Origin: DATFBY01 sp035253585
GTDB lineage: Bacteria; Gemmatimonadota; Gemmatimonadetes; Gemmatimonadales; Gemmatimonadaceae
Length of the DNA: 64,000 bases
Assembly (NCBI GenBank): GCA_035253585.1
Contig: DATFBY010000092.1
Coordinates: 1-64,000, forward strand
Direction: 5' to 3'
The notes under the pieces were generated by a model that saw only the letters and a list, made by a program, of their open reading frames with translations, made no database searches and was not told the DNA's origin. Below, piece by piece: positions 8,376-17,876 of this stretch. Made by a program: the position numbers and the translations under genes. Numbering within the stretch: the first letter of the stretch is position 1; the number at the start of each line of letters is the position of its first letter.

Positions 8376-10153
8376 CGTCTTCGAATCCGTTTGCAACCAA
8401 GATGCGGACGCGGCTCGCGGGATCGCTCCGCGAGAGCGACGTGGGCGAGCGTGTACGTCTTGGCGGGTGGGTGCACCGTCGTCGGAACCTCGGCGCGATC
8501 GTCTTTCTCGATTTGCGTGATCGCGCCGGCCTCGTACAGGTGTCGTTCGATCCGAAAACGGTGGACGCGAAGCTCATCGAAGAAGCCGCGGCGCTCACGC
8601 CGGAGACCGTCGTATTGGTGGAAGGCGAAGTGGTGGCGCGCCCCGCCGACATGCGGAATCGGGAGCTGGCTACGGGAGACGTCGAAGTGCGTCCGTCGAG
8701 CCTGAGAGTCGTCGGTCCTGCGGCGATCCCGGCGATTCCGGTTGCTCGCGGCAAGGGTGAGCCGCTTCCCGCCGAAGAGCAACGCCTTCGTTACCGCTAT
8801 CTCGACCTGCGCCGGCCCGAGCTCCAGGAGAACATCATCCTGCGTCATCGGCTGCTGCAGGCAACGCGTCGCGCGATGAGCGACATGGGCTTTCTCGAGG
8901 TCGAGACGCCGATTCTCACCAAGCCCACGCCGGAGGGTGCCCGCGATTACCTGGTGCCGAGCCGCGTGCACCACGGTGAGTTCTACGCGCTGCCGCAATC
9001 GCCGCAGCTGTACAAGCAGCTGCTGATGGTCTCGGGGTTCGACCGGTACTTTCAGATCGCGCGGTGCTTCCGCGACGAGGACCTTCGCGCCGATCGGCAG
9101 CCCGAGTTCACACAGATCGACATCGAAGCCTCGTTCGTGACGCAGGAAGACGTGTTCGCAGTCGGTGAGCGGGTGCTTCATGCGGCGTGGGCGGAAGCGG
9201 GTCAGGAGATCGAGACGCCGTTCGAGCGGATGACGTACGCCGAGGCGATGGAGCGCTTCGGCACCGATCGTCCCGACCTGCGGTTTGGCCTGGAGGTGTT
9301 CGACGCGAGCGACGCCTTCCGCGAGACGGAATTCACCATTGCGCGGAGTGCCTTGGAGAGCGGTGGCCGCGTGCGCGGCATTCGCGTGCCGAAGGGTGCT
9401 GCCCTCTCGCGAAAGCAGGTCGATGAGCTGGAGGGCGTAGCGAAGAGCGCCGGCGCGGGCGGGCTCCTGCGGTTGAAGCGCACCAACGGATCGCTCGAGG
9501 GGCCAGCGGCGAAGTTTCTTTCCGAGGGCGCGGCGGAGAAGCTGGCGGTCGAAGAGGGAGACCTCGTCCTGCTGGTGGCGGCGCGTGACCGAATCGCCAA
9601 TCCATCGCTCGATCGCGTGCGCCAGGAAGCAGCTCGACTCACTGGCGTGGTACCGTCCAAAGAGCATCGCTTCTTGTGGGTGGTCGACTTCCCGCTCTTC
9701 GCGATCGACGAGGACACCGGCACCCTGGTGCCGGAGCACCACCCGTTCACCTCGCCGCATCCGGACGACCTCGCGCTGCTGGATACCGAGCCCGCGCGCG
9801 TGCGCGCGCAGGCGTACGACATTGTGTACAACGGCCTCGAGCTCGCCAGCGGCAGCATCCGCATCAGCGATCCCGCCATGCAGTCTCGTGTCTTCGAGTT
9901 GTTAGGCATCGATGACCAGACGGCGCGTCAGCGTTTCGGCTTTCTTCTCGAAGGGCTCCGAGCCGGAGCGCCGCCGCACGGTGGGGTGGCCATCGGCTTC
10001 GACCGCGTGGCCATGCTGCTGGCCGGAGGCAGCTCGCTGCGCGACGTCATCGCGTTTCCGAAGACGGCGGCCGCGCGCGCGCTTTTCGAGGGCGCGCCCA
10101 GTCCGGTCCCTGACGATGGACTACGCGAGCTGCACCTCCGGGTGACCGAATGA
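8372..10153 (+). CDS. aspS: aspartate--tRNA ligase
   Basis: This class II aminoacyl-tRNA synthetase of bacterial type is 593 residues long. An OB-fold anticodon-binding domain (GGWVHRRRNLGAIVFLDLRD) is followed by the catalytic core with RCFRDEDLRADRQPEFTQ and motif 3 GVAIGFDRVAMLL, interrupted by the bacterial GAD insertion. Counting from an alternative ATG at 8402, position 30 is Leu as in discriminating E. coli AspRS rather than the His of known non-discriminating enzymes. This hints at tRNA-Asp specificity (inference). I chose GTG 8372 because it couples to the VanZ stop and has GGGAG upstream. A longer open frame begins in shadow sequence. Confidence 0.96.
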   Translation: MTSSNPFATKMRTRLAGSLRESDVGERVRLGGWVHRRRNLGAIVFLDLRDRAGLVQVSFDPKTVDAKLIEEAAALTPETVVLVEGEVVARPADMRNRELATGDVEVRPSSLRVVGPAAIPAIPVARGKGEPLPAEEQRLRYRYLDLRRPELQENIILRHRLLQATRRAMSDMGFLEVETPILTKPTPEGARDYLVPSRVHHGEFYALPQSPQLYKQLLMVSGFDRYFQIARCFRDEDLRADRQPEFTQIDIEASFVTQEDVFAVGERVLHAAWAEAGQEIETPFERMTYAEAMERFGTDRPDLRFGLEVFDASDAFRETEFTIARSALESGGRVRGIRVPKGAALSRKQVDELEGVAKSAGAGGLLRLKRTNGSLEGPAAKFLSEGAAEKLAVEEGDLVLLVAARDRIANPSLDRVRQEAARLTGVVPSKEHRFLWVVDFPLFAIDEDTGTLVPEHHPFTSPHPDDLALLDTEPARVRAQAYDIVYNGLELASGSIRISDPAMQSRVFELLGIDDQTARQRFGFLLEGLRAGAPPHGGVAIGFDRVAMLLAGGSSLRDVIAFPKTAAARALFEGAPSPVPDDGLRELHLRVTE

Positions 10154-11118
10154 GCGACGAGGCGGTGGTACACCGCATCTCGACGGAGGGCGCCGACCTG
10201 CTCACGCTGGCCGGTGTGAACGACGCGAACCTGGTGGAGCTGGCGCGGCTCTCCGGCGTACGAGTGTCGCTGCGCGGCGAGACGCTCACGCTCACGGGCC
10301 CGCTCGAGCTCGTGGAGCGGGCAGCCCCCGTTGCCCAACGGATGGTGGATGCCGCCAAGCAGCGGCTGACGCTCGACCCCGACGACGTGCTGCGGCTGAG
10401 CGAGGATGGCGTCGGCGATAGCGGGAACGGGGCGGGGCCAGGCACCGAAGATCTGCGCATCGTCCTTCCGGGCGTCCGTCGCATCATCCAGCCGAAGACG
10501 GCAGGGCAGGCGACGTACATGCGGTTGATGCAGGAGAATGACATCGTCGTCGGCATCGGCGCGGCCGGGACGGGGAAGACCTATCTGGCGGTCGCGGCGG
10601 CTGTCGATGCGCTCACCAAGAAGCGCGTCCGGCGTATCGTGCTGGCGCGGCCGGCGGTGGAGGCGGGGGAGAGCCTCGGCTTCCTCCCCGGCGACATGCA
10701 GGCCAAGGTCGATCCGTATCTCCGGCCGCTTTACGACGCACTCGATGACATGATGCCTAACGAGCGCGTTCAGAAAGCGCTCGAGACTCGAGTGATCGAG
10801 ATCGCTCCACTGGCGTACATGCGCGGGCGGACGCTGGCCGACGCATTCGTGATTCTCGACGAGGCGCAGAACGCGACCAGCGCGCAGATGAAGATGTTCC
10901 TCACCCGTCTCGGTGTGAACTCGAAGGCGGTGATAACCGGTGACAAGACGCAGATCGATCTGCCGGCCCGCGAGCAGTCTGGGCTCATTCAGATCGAGCG
11001 CATCCTCGATGGGATCGACGGCATTGCGTTCCACTATCTGACGGAGGCGGATGTGATCCGGCACCGTCTGGTGCGCGATATCATCAAAGCGTACGCGCGA
11101 GACTCGGGAGGCGAGTGA
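10150..11118 (+). CDS. PhoH-family ATPase
   Basis: This 322-residue PhoH/PhoL-type P-loop protein has Walker A GAAGTGKTYLA and Walker B VILDEAQNATSAQMKMFL, followed by the sensor segment VITGDKTQIDLP. An N-terminal region of about 100 residues precedes the ATPase domain. The family is linked to RNA metabolism and stress, often beside ybeY, and ybeY follows two genes later here. The ATG overlaps the aspS stop in an ATGA tetramer. The biochemical role is poorly defined in most members. Confidence 0.9.
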   Translation: MSDEAVVHRISTEGADLLTLAGVNDANLVELARLSGVRVSLRGETLTLTGPLELVERAAPVAQRMVDAAKQRLTLDPDDVLRLSEDGVGDSGNGAGPGTEDLRIVLPGVRRIIQPKTAGQATYMRLMQENDIVVGIGAAGTGKTYLAVAAAVDALTKKRVRRIVLARPAVEAGESLGFLPGDMQAKVDPYLRPLYDALDDMMPNERVQKALETRVIEIAPLAYMRGRTLADAFVILDEAQNATSAQMKMFLTRLGVNSKAVITGDKTQIDLPAREQSGLIQIERILDGIDGIAFHYLTEADVIRHRLVRDIIKAYARDSGGE

Positions 11119-13337
11119 CGAATCCTGACTTGCGGCCGCGGCTCGAGGGAGCGGACGAGGTCGCGGAGCCGCCGCGGCCGCCGTCGCGTCTGGCGTTTCA
11201 CGGTGTGCGCGTCGGGCTACTGCTCGCGCTCGCCGGAGTCACGTACGCGTTTTTCCCGGCATCGCCGGCGGTGGAGTCGCCGATCTTCGAAGTCGGCTCG
11301 GTGGCGACGCAGACCGTCATCGCGCCCTTTGCCTATACGGTTCGCAAGTCCGACCAAGAGCTCCAACGCGAGCGGGACGAGCTGGCTGGCTCGGCCAAGC
11401 CGGTACTCACCTACTCCGGCGCCGGTGCCGACACCGCGGAGCGGCAGCTGCGAGCATTCGCTCAAGCGGTAGGCAACGCGGCCCGCACGCGCGACGTGAC
11501 CGCGATCCAGCGCGCGGCATCGGGCACCGGAATCTCGCTGTCTCCGGCGGAAGCGGAATATCTCGGCTTCGAAGGACGCCGTCGCAACATGGTCGACGGC
11601 GTTCGTCGCGTGTACAGCCGCTGGCTCACGCAGGGCGTGGCGGCGAATGGCGCGATCGACGACGTGCGCGGCGAGGCAATCGTTCGTCGCGGTAACGAGG
11701 AACGCAATGTCCTCGCCGACAGCATCCTGACGTTCTCGAGTATGCTGGCGCGCGCGAGCCGCATGCACCCGGACCCCAATTCGTCGGTCGGTGACGCGCT
11801 CTTCCTCAAGATGCTCAGCGCGTTCTTCCATCCGACGGTTTCGGTCGATCGCGCCGCCACCGAGCGCCGGCGTCAGGAGCTGCGCAACTCCGTCGACGCC
11901 ACCCGGTACATCGTCAGGCAGGGAGAGAAGATCGTCGGCGCGCACGAAGTCGTCGGCAAAGCGGAGTTCGACAAGTTGCGCGCTCTGCACGAGGAGCTGC
12001 AGAGCCGCACCGTCGGAGAGCGGAAGGTCGGCCGCGTCCTCGGTGCCATTCTCTACAACGCGCTCGTCCTCGCCATTTTTGGCGTGGCGATCGTCCTGTT
12101 CCGTCCGCAGCTCTACGAATCGATTCGGTCGCTCGCGCTCTTCGCACTGCTCTTCACGACAGTGCTCGCCGGTGCCGCGATCGCCGCGCGTACGAGCGAG
12201 GTGTACCCTGAGGTAGTGCCAGTTGCGTTGGCCGCCATCATCCTGAGCGTGATCTTCGATCCGCGCATCTCGATGATCGCCGCAATGATCCTGGCGGTGC
12301 TCGTCGGCGGCCAAGGGCTTTTCCGCGGAACGAACGCACTCTTCATCAATCTGGTGGGGGGCGCGGCAGCAGCGCTCAGCATGCGCGTCATTCGGCGCCG
12401 CGACCAGGCGTACTACTCGGTGTTGATCGTGGCCGGGGCCTACCTGTTCGCCGCGGTCGCGTTGGGCCTCACGCTCGGTTGGACGGCGCAACAGATCGCT
12501 CTCAGCTCGTTACGCGGCGGCGTGAACGCGCTGGTGTCGGTCGTGCTGGCGATGTTCCTGTTACCGCTGGCCGAGCGCCTGACGGGAACCACGACCGACC
12601 TCACGCTACTCGAGTACTCGGACCTCAACCGTCCATTGCTACGGCGGCTGATGCTCGAGGCTCCGGGCACGTACGCGCACACCATGCGCATGGCGAGTTT
12701 GGCGGAGGCTGCCGCAAATGCAATCGGTGCCAACGGCCTGCTGGCGCGCGTCGGCACTTACTATCACGACATCGGCAAGCTCGCAAAGCCCCAGTACTTC
12801 GTGGAGAACCAGCCACGCGGCCGAAATCCGCACGACAAGCTGAAACCGAACACCAGCGCGGCCATCGTTCGGAATCACGTGCGTGAAGGTGTCGAGCTAG
12901 CCGAGGAGAATCACCTCCCGAAAGCGATCGCGTCGTTCATCAAGGAGCATCACGGCACCGGTCCCATCAGCTACTTCCTCGACAAGGCCCGCGAGCGCGA
13001 CGGATCGGTGCCGAACACCGCCGAGTTCGCGTATCCTGGTCCGGTACCGCAGAGTCCGGAGACGGCGATCGCGATGCTGGCCGATGGTGTGGAAGCCGCA
13101 TCACGCGTGCTTCCCGATCCCTCGCCCGAGAGGATTCGCGAAGTCATCGATCACATCGTTAGGCAGCGGATGGAGCAGGGCCAGCTCCGCGATGCTCCGC
13201 TCACGCTCCAGCAGCTCGATCGTGTCAAGGAAGAGTTCGTGCGGGTGCTGGGCGGCATGAATCACAACCGCATTGATTACCCGGCGTCGAGCGGCGGAAT
13301 CACGGCCGAATTCGCCACGTATGACTCTCGTGGTTGA
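11115..13337 (+). CDS. pgpH: 7TM-HD (PgpH-type) cyclic-di-AMP phosphodiesterase
   Basis: The 740-residue protein has one N-terminal transmembrane helix (about residues 33-50), then an extracytoplasmic 7TMR-HDED domain. A block of about seven membrane helices (about 310-480) leads to a cytoplasmic HD domain with the His551-Asp552 pair in YYHDIGKLAKP and later ENHLPKAIASFIKEHHG. This order is that of PgpH, which hydrolyses c-di-AMP in Listeria. Activity here is inferred from the family. GTG start overlaps the PhoH gene, and the 3' end overlaps ybeY by 17 bases. The phoH-pgpH-ybeY-corC order is a widely conserved neighbourhood. Confidence 0.9.
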   Translation: MTNPDLRPRLEGADEVAEPPRPPSRLAFHGVRVGLLLALAGVTYAFFPASPAVESPIFEVGSVATQTVIAPFAYTVRKSDQELQRERDELAGSAKPVLTYSGAGADTAERQLRAFAQAVGNAARTRDVTAIQRAASGTGISLSPAEAEYLGFEGRRRNMVDGVRRVYSRWLTQGVAANGAIDDVRGEAIVRRGNEERNVLADSILTFSSMLARASRMHPDPNSSVGDALFLKMLSAFFHPTVSVDRAATERRRQELRNSVDATRYIVRQGEKIVGAHEVVGKAEFDKLRALHEELQSRTVGERKVGRVLGAILYNALVLAIFGVAIVLFRPQLYESIRSLALFALLFTTVLAGAAIAARTSEVYPEVVPVALAAIILSVIFDPRISMIAAMILAVLVGGQGLFRGTNALFINLVGGAAAALSMRVIRRRDQAYYSVLIVAGAYLFAAVALGLTLGWTAQQIALSSLRGGVNALVSVVLAMFLLPLAERLTGTTTDLTLLEYSDLNRPLLRRLMLEAPGTYAHTMRMASLAEAAANAIGANGLLARVGTYYHDIGKLAKPQYFVENQPRGRNPHDKLKPNTSAAIVRNHVREGVELAEENHLPKAIASFIKEHHGTGPISYFLDKARERDGSVPNTAEFAYPGPVPQSPETAIAMLADGVEAASRVLPDPSPERIREVIDHIVRQRMEQGQLRDAPLTLQQLDRVKEEFVRVLGGMNHNRIDYPASSGGITAEFATYDSRG

Positions 13338-13782
13338 CGTGGCGAACGAGACCGGGCGCCTGCCGCTATCGCGACACGCGGTACGGGAGGTCGCGCGTAC
13401 CGTGCTGCGTGCGCAAGACGTCCATCACGCGCTCCTCTCGGTCACGTTCGTCTCGTCAGGCGCAATGGCGGCGCTCAATCGCCGGCACCTTCGCCGGCGA
13501 GGTTCGACCGACGTGATCGCATTCGGATTCGATCGCGCGGCTCCCAAATCGGCAGTGATCGGCGACGTGTACATCGCCCCGGCCGTCGCCCGAGCCAACG
13601 CCAAACGGCTCGGCGTCAGCGCACGCGAAGAAGTGGCGCGCCTCGTCATTCACGGGACGCTGCACGTGCTCGGTCACGATCATCCGGAAGGGGAAGGCCG
13701 AACCCGATCGGCAATGTGGCGCGCGCAGGAGAAGCTGCTGAAGCGCACACGCGCTCGGTGGGGAAGAGGAAAGGGCGCATGA
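13321..13782 (+). CDS. ybeY: endoribonuclease YbeY / rRNA maturation factor
   Basis: YbeY is a single-strand-specific metalloendoribonuclease involved in 16S rRNA 3' maturation and ribosome quality control. The 153-residue protein carries the zinc motif HGTLHVLGHDHPE (three His) and the preceding strand GDVYIAP. The ATG at 13321 overlaps pgpH. A longer in-frame start at 13273 would intrude further into pgpH and lacks family similarity. Its basic C-terminus (RTRARWGRGKG) also holds the purine-rich ribosome-binding site of the next gene. Confidence 0.93.
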   Translation: MTLVVDVANETGRLPLSRHAVREVARTVLRAQDVHHALLSVTFVSSGAMAALNRRHLRRRGSTDVIAFGFDRAAPKSAVIGDVYIAPAVARANAKRLGVSAREEVARLVIHGTLHVLGHDHPEGEGRTRSAMWRAQEKLLKRTRARWGRGKGA

Positions 13783-15020
13783 GCCTCCTATCATCCTTCG
13801 TCGCGCTGATCGCGGCGCTCGTCGGCGCCGCAGCCGCCGCCGCCGATGGCGCTCTGCTCCGGGGCGATGAAGATCGACGAACCGACACGTCGGAAGAGCC
13901 ATCACTTCGGCCGTGGCGCGAGCATTCGCATCGGGCGCTGACCATCACCATGCTGCTCTCGCTCTTGGTGACGGGTGCGGCGACAGCACTTGCGCTCGGC
14001 TTGCCTAACGAGGCGCCGGCCGTCGCCCTACTCGAGTCGCTGCTCATCGTGGCAGCCGCGTTGATCTTCGTCGAGGCCATACCTCGCGCCATCGGCAACA
14101 CCGCGGGCGCACCACTCGCCGGAACGCTGTATCCCTTCGTACGTGTGCTGGAAACGCTGCTCAAGCCGCTGGTAAGTGTGAGCTTCGCCCTCGATCGTGG
14201 GCTGCGACGCGCCTTTCCGGTGGCGCCCCCGAGTGAGACGGAGCGCGAGGACACCGCTGAGCGTTTCCGGCAGGTGGTCCAGGCCGAAGCAGAAATTCCG
14301 GCCGAGCAGCAGGCGATTCTCGACCGCGTGTTCGGGCTCGGGCAGACCGAAGTACAGGAGATCATGGTGCCGCGCGTCGACATCGTCGCGCTGGAGCACG
14401 ACGCACCGTGGTCGGAGGTGTTGGAGCGGGTGCGCAGCTCCGAGCATTCACGTTTGCCGGTGTACCGCGATTCGATCGATCACATCATCGGCGTGCTACA
14501 CGCCAAGGACCTCGTGGAAGCCGTTGCGTCCGGCAACCCACCTGAAGATTGGATCTCGCTCCTCCGTCCCGCGGCCTTCATCCCCGAGTCGAAGACCGCT
14601 GACGCACAGCTGCGGGACTTTCGGCGCACCGGACTGCACATCGCCATCGTCGTCGACGAATATGGCGGCACCGCTGGCCTGGTCACATTCGAGGATGTGC
14701 TCGAAGAGATCGTCGGCGACATCCGTGATGAGTACGACCGCGAAGAAGCACCCATCGAAGCGCGTGACGATCGCTTCTACTGGGTAGCCGGGAAGGTCTC
14801 GCTCGACGAGCTGTCCGAGACGCTCGGCTACGACTTCGAGCGCGACGACGTGACCACGGTTGGCGGTCTGGTGTTCGATGCGCTCGGGCGCCTACCGCGG
14901 TCCGGCGACGAGCTAACGATCAACGGCTTCCGTGTCGTTGTAGAGCGAGTCATCAAGCGTCGTGTCGAGCGAGTGTACTTCGAGCGCCTCGGGAAGAAGC
15001 GCGAGCGAGCGGCACGATGA
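13779..15020 (+). CDS. HlyC/CorC family transporter-associated CBS protein, first copy
   Basis: This 413-residue CNNM/CorC-type protein has N-terminal hydrophobic helices (residues about 1-110), an acidic linker and two CBS motifs around EIMVPRVDIVALE and VDEYGGTAGLVTFEDVLEE. A C-terminal CorC_HlyC domain (VTTVGGLVFDALGRLP) follows. Relatives take part in Mg2+/Co2+ homeostasis or membrane maintenance. The first membrane segment is weak and Ala-rich, interrupted by a charged stretch (RGDEDRRTDTSEE), so the DUF21 part may be degenerate. ATG 13779 has a GGGAAGAGGAAAG purine tract upstream and overlaps the ybeY stop. Confidence 0.85.
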   Translation: MSLLSSFVALIAALVGAAAAAADGALLRGDEDRRTDTSEEPSLRPWREHSHRALTITMLLSLLVTGAATALALGLPNEAPAVALLESLLIVAAALIFVEAIPRAIGNTAGAPLAGTLYPFVRVLETLLKPLVSVSFALDRGLRRAFPVAPPSETEREDTAERFRQVVQAEAEIPAEQQAILDRVFGLGQTEVQEIMVPRVDIVALEHDAPWSEVLERVRSSEHSRLPVYRDSIDHIIGVLHAKDLVEAVASGNPPEDWISLLRPAAFIPESKTADAQLRDFRRTGLHIAIVVDEYGGTAGLVTFEDVLEEIVGDIRDEYDREEAPIEARDDRFYWVAGKVSLDELSETLGYDFERDDVTTVGGLVFDALGRLPRSGDELTINGFRVVVERVIKRRVERVYFERLGKKRERAAR

Positions 15021-16246
15021 CGTTGGCGCTTCTGATTCTTCTCGCCATCGCCTTGCTCGGCGCGCTGAGCGCGGCCGCAAGCGCCGTTCGCTCGGTGAGC
15101 CGCATCTGGCTGCGGCACTGGGCCGAGGCGCACGCAGCGAGCGGAACGACCGTCGAGTCGCCGGGTGAACGACGTGAACGGTTCCTCGCGGCGGCGTTGG
15201 CCGGCATTGCGGCCGTCATCACCGGAGTCGGGGTAATGCTCGGCACGAAGCGAGGTGCGATCGCTTGGCAGCTGGTGGGCGACCTCGTGCTCGTCGCAAT
15301 CGTGCTCCTCTTCCTGGGCGAGCTCCTTCCGCGGGCGATCGCGCGCCGCTGGGCGTCGCGGCTCATGCCGGTCGTGCTTCCGGCGTTGCGCGCGCTCGAG
15401 CTTCTTCTCGCTCCCGTCCTCCGCGCAGCACGTTGGGCCACTCATCCCCTCGGTAAGCGCTCACCGGCGCCGGAAGGAACGGCGACCGATGAGATGGAAA
15501 CCCTGCTGCGCGAAGGGGAGCGAGAAGGCATCGGCGAGCCGGAGGAGATCGAGATCATCTCCGGGCTCATGCAGTTTCAGGGGAAGACGCTGCGCGATGT
15601 GATGACGCCGCGTACGGAGATCTTCGCCCTTCCAGAGTCCACGCCGCCCGGCGCACTGGCGTGCGCGCTGGCGCAGAGTGGCTATAGCCGCGTGCCGGTA
15701 TACCGCGACTCGCTCGATGAGATCGTCGGCGTGATCCACGTGCTCGACATCCTCAAGCATGGTGCCGAGCGCATGCCCGCGATTCGACAGGTGGCGGAGG
15801 CGCCGGCGTCGAAGGTCTGCACGGAGATGCTGATCGAGATGCTTCGCACGCAGCGGCATCTCGCCGTGGTGCTCGACGAGTTCGGTGGTACCGCGGGCAT
15901 CGTGACGCTCGAGGATCTCCTCGAAGAGGTGGTGGGCGAGATTCGCGATGAGCACGACGAACCGGCCGGTGACGCGAGCGCAACGCCCCAGCGTGCGCTG
16001 CTCGTGGACGCGTCGACGGAGATCGGACAGGTAGCCGAGCGCTTGGAGATGGAGCTTCCGGAGACGGAGCGCTCGATCGGTGGATTGCTCACGCGTGCGC
16101 TAGGACGCATTCCGAGCGTTGGTGAGCGGTTCCGATTCGAGGGGCTCGATATCATCGTGGTCGAAGCCGAACAGGCTCGCGTCAAGCGAGTGTTGATCCA
16201 ACGGGCAGACGCCGGCGCGCCGGTGCCGCTCAGCCTTCCGCGTTGA
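15017..16246 (+). CDS. HlyC/CorC family transporter-associated CBS protein, second copy
   Basis: The second CorC-type protein (409 residues) follows directly in an ATGA overlap. It has three to four N-terminal membrane helices, then MTPRTEIFALPE, YSRVPVYRDSLDEIVGVIH and LDEFGGTAGIVTLEDLLEE as CBS landmarks. A CorC_HlyC domain (SIGGLLTRALGRIPSVG) closes it. Similarity in order and motifs to the preceding gene suggests an old tandem duplication. Both copies keep the full domain set. The role in ion homeostasis is inferred from the family. Confidence 0.87.
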   Translation: MTLALLILLAIALLGALSAAASAVRSVSRIWLRHWAEAHAASGTTVESPGERRERFLAAALAGIAAVITGVGVMLGTKRGAIAWQLVGDLVLVAIVLLFLGELLPRAIARRWASRLMPVVLPALRALELLLAPVLRAARWATHPLGKRSPAPEGTATDEMETLLREGEREGIGEPEEIEIISGLMQFQGKTLRDVMTPRTEIFALPESTPPGALACALAQSGYSRVPVYRDSLDEIVGVIHVLDILKHGAERMPAIRQVAEAPASKVCTEMLIEMLRTQRHLAVVLDEFGGTAGIVTLEDLLEEVVGEIRDEHDEPAGDASATPQRALLVDASTEIGQVAERLEMELPETERSIGGLLTRALGRIPSVGERFRFEGLDIIVVEAEQARVKRVLIQRADAGAPVPLSLPR

Positions 16247-16247
16247 C

Positions 16248-17876
16248 GTGCGGGCGCTGGTCGTCTTTTGGCGCCTGGCGCCGTTTCTCGTCGCCTTCCT
16301 GCGTGATCGAAAGCGGTGGATCGTCCTCGGCCGGCCGCGTCGGCTCGACGAAGCCGACCATCGCCGCCGCGCCCGACGCCTCACGTCGACGTTGGCCGGA
16401 CTCGGGCCGACTTACATCAAGCTCGCTCAGGTGTTCGCGTCCCGAGCCGACATCCTCCCGGAGCCGTATCTCACCGAAGTCGGCTCGCTGACCGACCGCG
16501 TGCCGCCCCTGCCGGTCGACGTCATCAAAGACGTCATCGCGCACGAGTTCGAAAAGTCGGTCGAGGATCTCTTCGATCGATTCGATTCCGACCCGCTCGG
16601 CTCGGCGTCGCTCGGACAGGTGCATCGGGCATCGTTCGACGGCCAGGAAGTTGTCGTGAAAGTGCTGCGTCCAGGTGTGGAGACGCTGGTAGCTGTCGAT
16701 CTCGACGCTGCGTTCCGCATTCTCTTCTTCATGAGCGTGCTCTTCCCGAACAATCACACGCGATCGATCACGACGATCGTGCGCGAGTTCGCCAAGCGCA
16801 TCGACGAGGAGATGGATTTCCGCGAGGAGGCGCGGAACGTGGACATTTTCCGCGCCAACTTCGCTGAGGATCCGCGAGTCGCCGTGCCCAAGGTTCTGTC
16901 CGGGTTGACGCGCAGACGCGTGCTCGTTCTCGAGTACATGGAGGGAACACGCGTCGACCAGCTCCACGAGCGGATCGCGGCCGGAGAAGTGTCGGTGCCG
17001 CAGCTTTTGGAAGTGTTGGTGGAAGTGTACGTCCGGCAGATGCTGGTCGACGGTATCTTCCACGCCGATCCGCACGCTGGGAATCTGCTGGTCGGGCCTG
17101 ACGGGAGATTGGTTCTGCTCGACTTCGGCATGGTGGTGCGTGTCGAGCAGGAGACACGGGCGCGGCTCATCTCGACGGTGATGGCGGCGGTGCGCCAGGA
17201 TGTCGATGGTGTGATCGCCGGCTTCTACGAGCTCGGGCTGCTCGATACCGATGTCGACCGCGGGACAGTCCGTGATGCAGCCCGGGCGCTGATGGCAATT
17301 GCGTTCACGCCCGATTCCAAGCCGAAGCAGATCCAGCGCATCGTGAACGAAGTGATGTCCACCTTCTATCGGTGGCCGATCACGATGCCGAGCGAGCTCG
17401 TGTATTTCGGTCGGGCCGCGGCACTGGTGGAAGGGATCGGCGTTCGCTACGTGCCCGAGTTCAACAGCGTGCAGTTCGCGACACCGGTTCTGGCGCGAAT
17501 GCGCGGCGAGCTCGTCGGCGCCATGCTCGGCGGGTCGACGGAGATGGTGCGCGACTGGATGACGGAGGCCGCACACGTTGCGCGCGAGTTACGCGACGTG
17601 CTGCGCCGGACCGGCCGTGACGAGCTTCGGGTGCGCGCACATCCGCGTGACATGCTGGAAATGCAGCAATTCATGTCGCGGATGGCGCGCCGGCTATTGC
17701 TAGGGTTGTTCGCCAGTGTCGGCGCCATTGTCGCCGCGCTGGCGTACACGGTGCATAGAAATCCGTATATTCTCGCGCTGTCCTTGTTGGCGGCGCTGCT
17801 GTTCTTCCTCGTCATATTCCTGCTTCCGCTCCACTTGTTCGCCAATCCATTCCGAGGCTATCGGCGATGGCGGTGA
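16248..17876 (+). CDS. UbiB/ABC1 (ADCK) family atypical kinase
   Basis: The 542-residue ABC1/ADCK-type protein kinase-like protein belongs to the group linked to ubiquinone or other isoprenoid-lipid synthesis. The N-terminal signature normally written KxGQ reads IKLAQVFASR here, with Ala in place of Gly. The Ala-rich loop PLGSASLGQVHRA, the catalytic EEMDFREEA helix, HADPHAGNLLV and the metal-binding DFGM are present. Two C-terminal transmembrane helices (about residues 480-535) anchor it. The start is GTG at 16248. The last ten bases overlap meaB. Whether it serves quinone synthesis here is not shown. Confidence 0.88.
   Translation: MRALVVFWRLAPFLVAFLRDRKRWIVLGRPRRLDEADHRRRARRLTSTLAGLGPTYIKLAQVFASRADILPEPYLTEVGSLTDRVPPLPVDVIKDVIAHEFEKSVEDLFDRFDSDPLGSASLGQVHRASFDGQEVVVKVLRPGVETLVAVDLDAAFRILFFMSVLFPNNHTRSITTIVREFAKRIDEEMDFREEARNVDIFRANFAEDPRVAVPKVLSGLTRRRVLVLEYMEGTRVDQLHERIAAGEVSVPQLLEVLVEVYVRQMLVDGIFHADPHAGNLLVGPDGRLVLLDFGMVVRVEQETRARLISTVMAAVRQDVDGVIAGFYELGLLDTDVDRGTVRDAARALMAIAFTPDSKPKQIQRIVNEVMSTFYRWPITMPSELVYFGRAAALVEGIGVRYVPEFNSVQFATPVLARMRGELVGAMLGGSTEMVRDWMTEAAHVARELRDVLRRTGRDELRVRAHPRDMLEMQQFMSRMARRLLLGLFASVGAIVAALAYTVHRNPYILALSLLAALLFFLVIFLLPLHLFANPFRGYRRWR

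Noticed and set aside
8255..9760. Long minus-strand open frame opposite aspS (501 codons) and similar ones opposite panB and pgpH
   Set aside because: They are antisense shadows of high-G+C genes with no recognisable domain and clearly real genes on the other strand.
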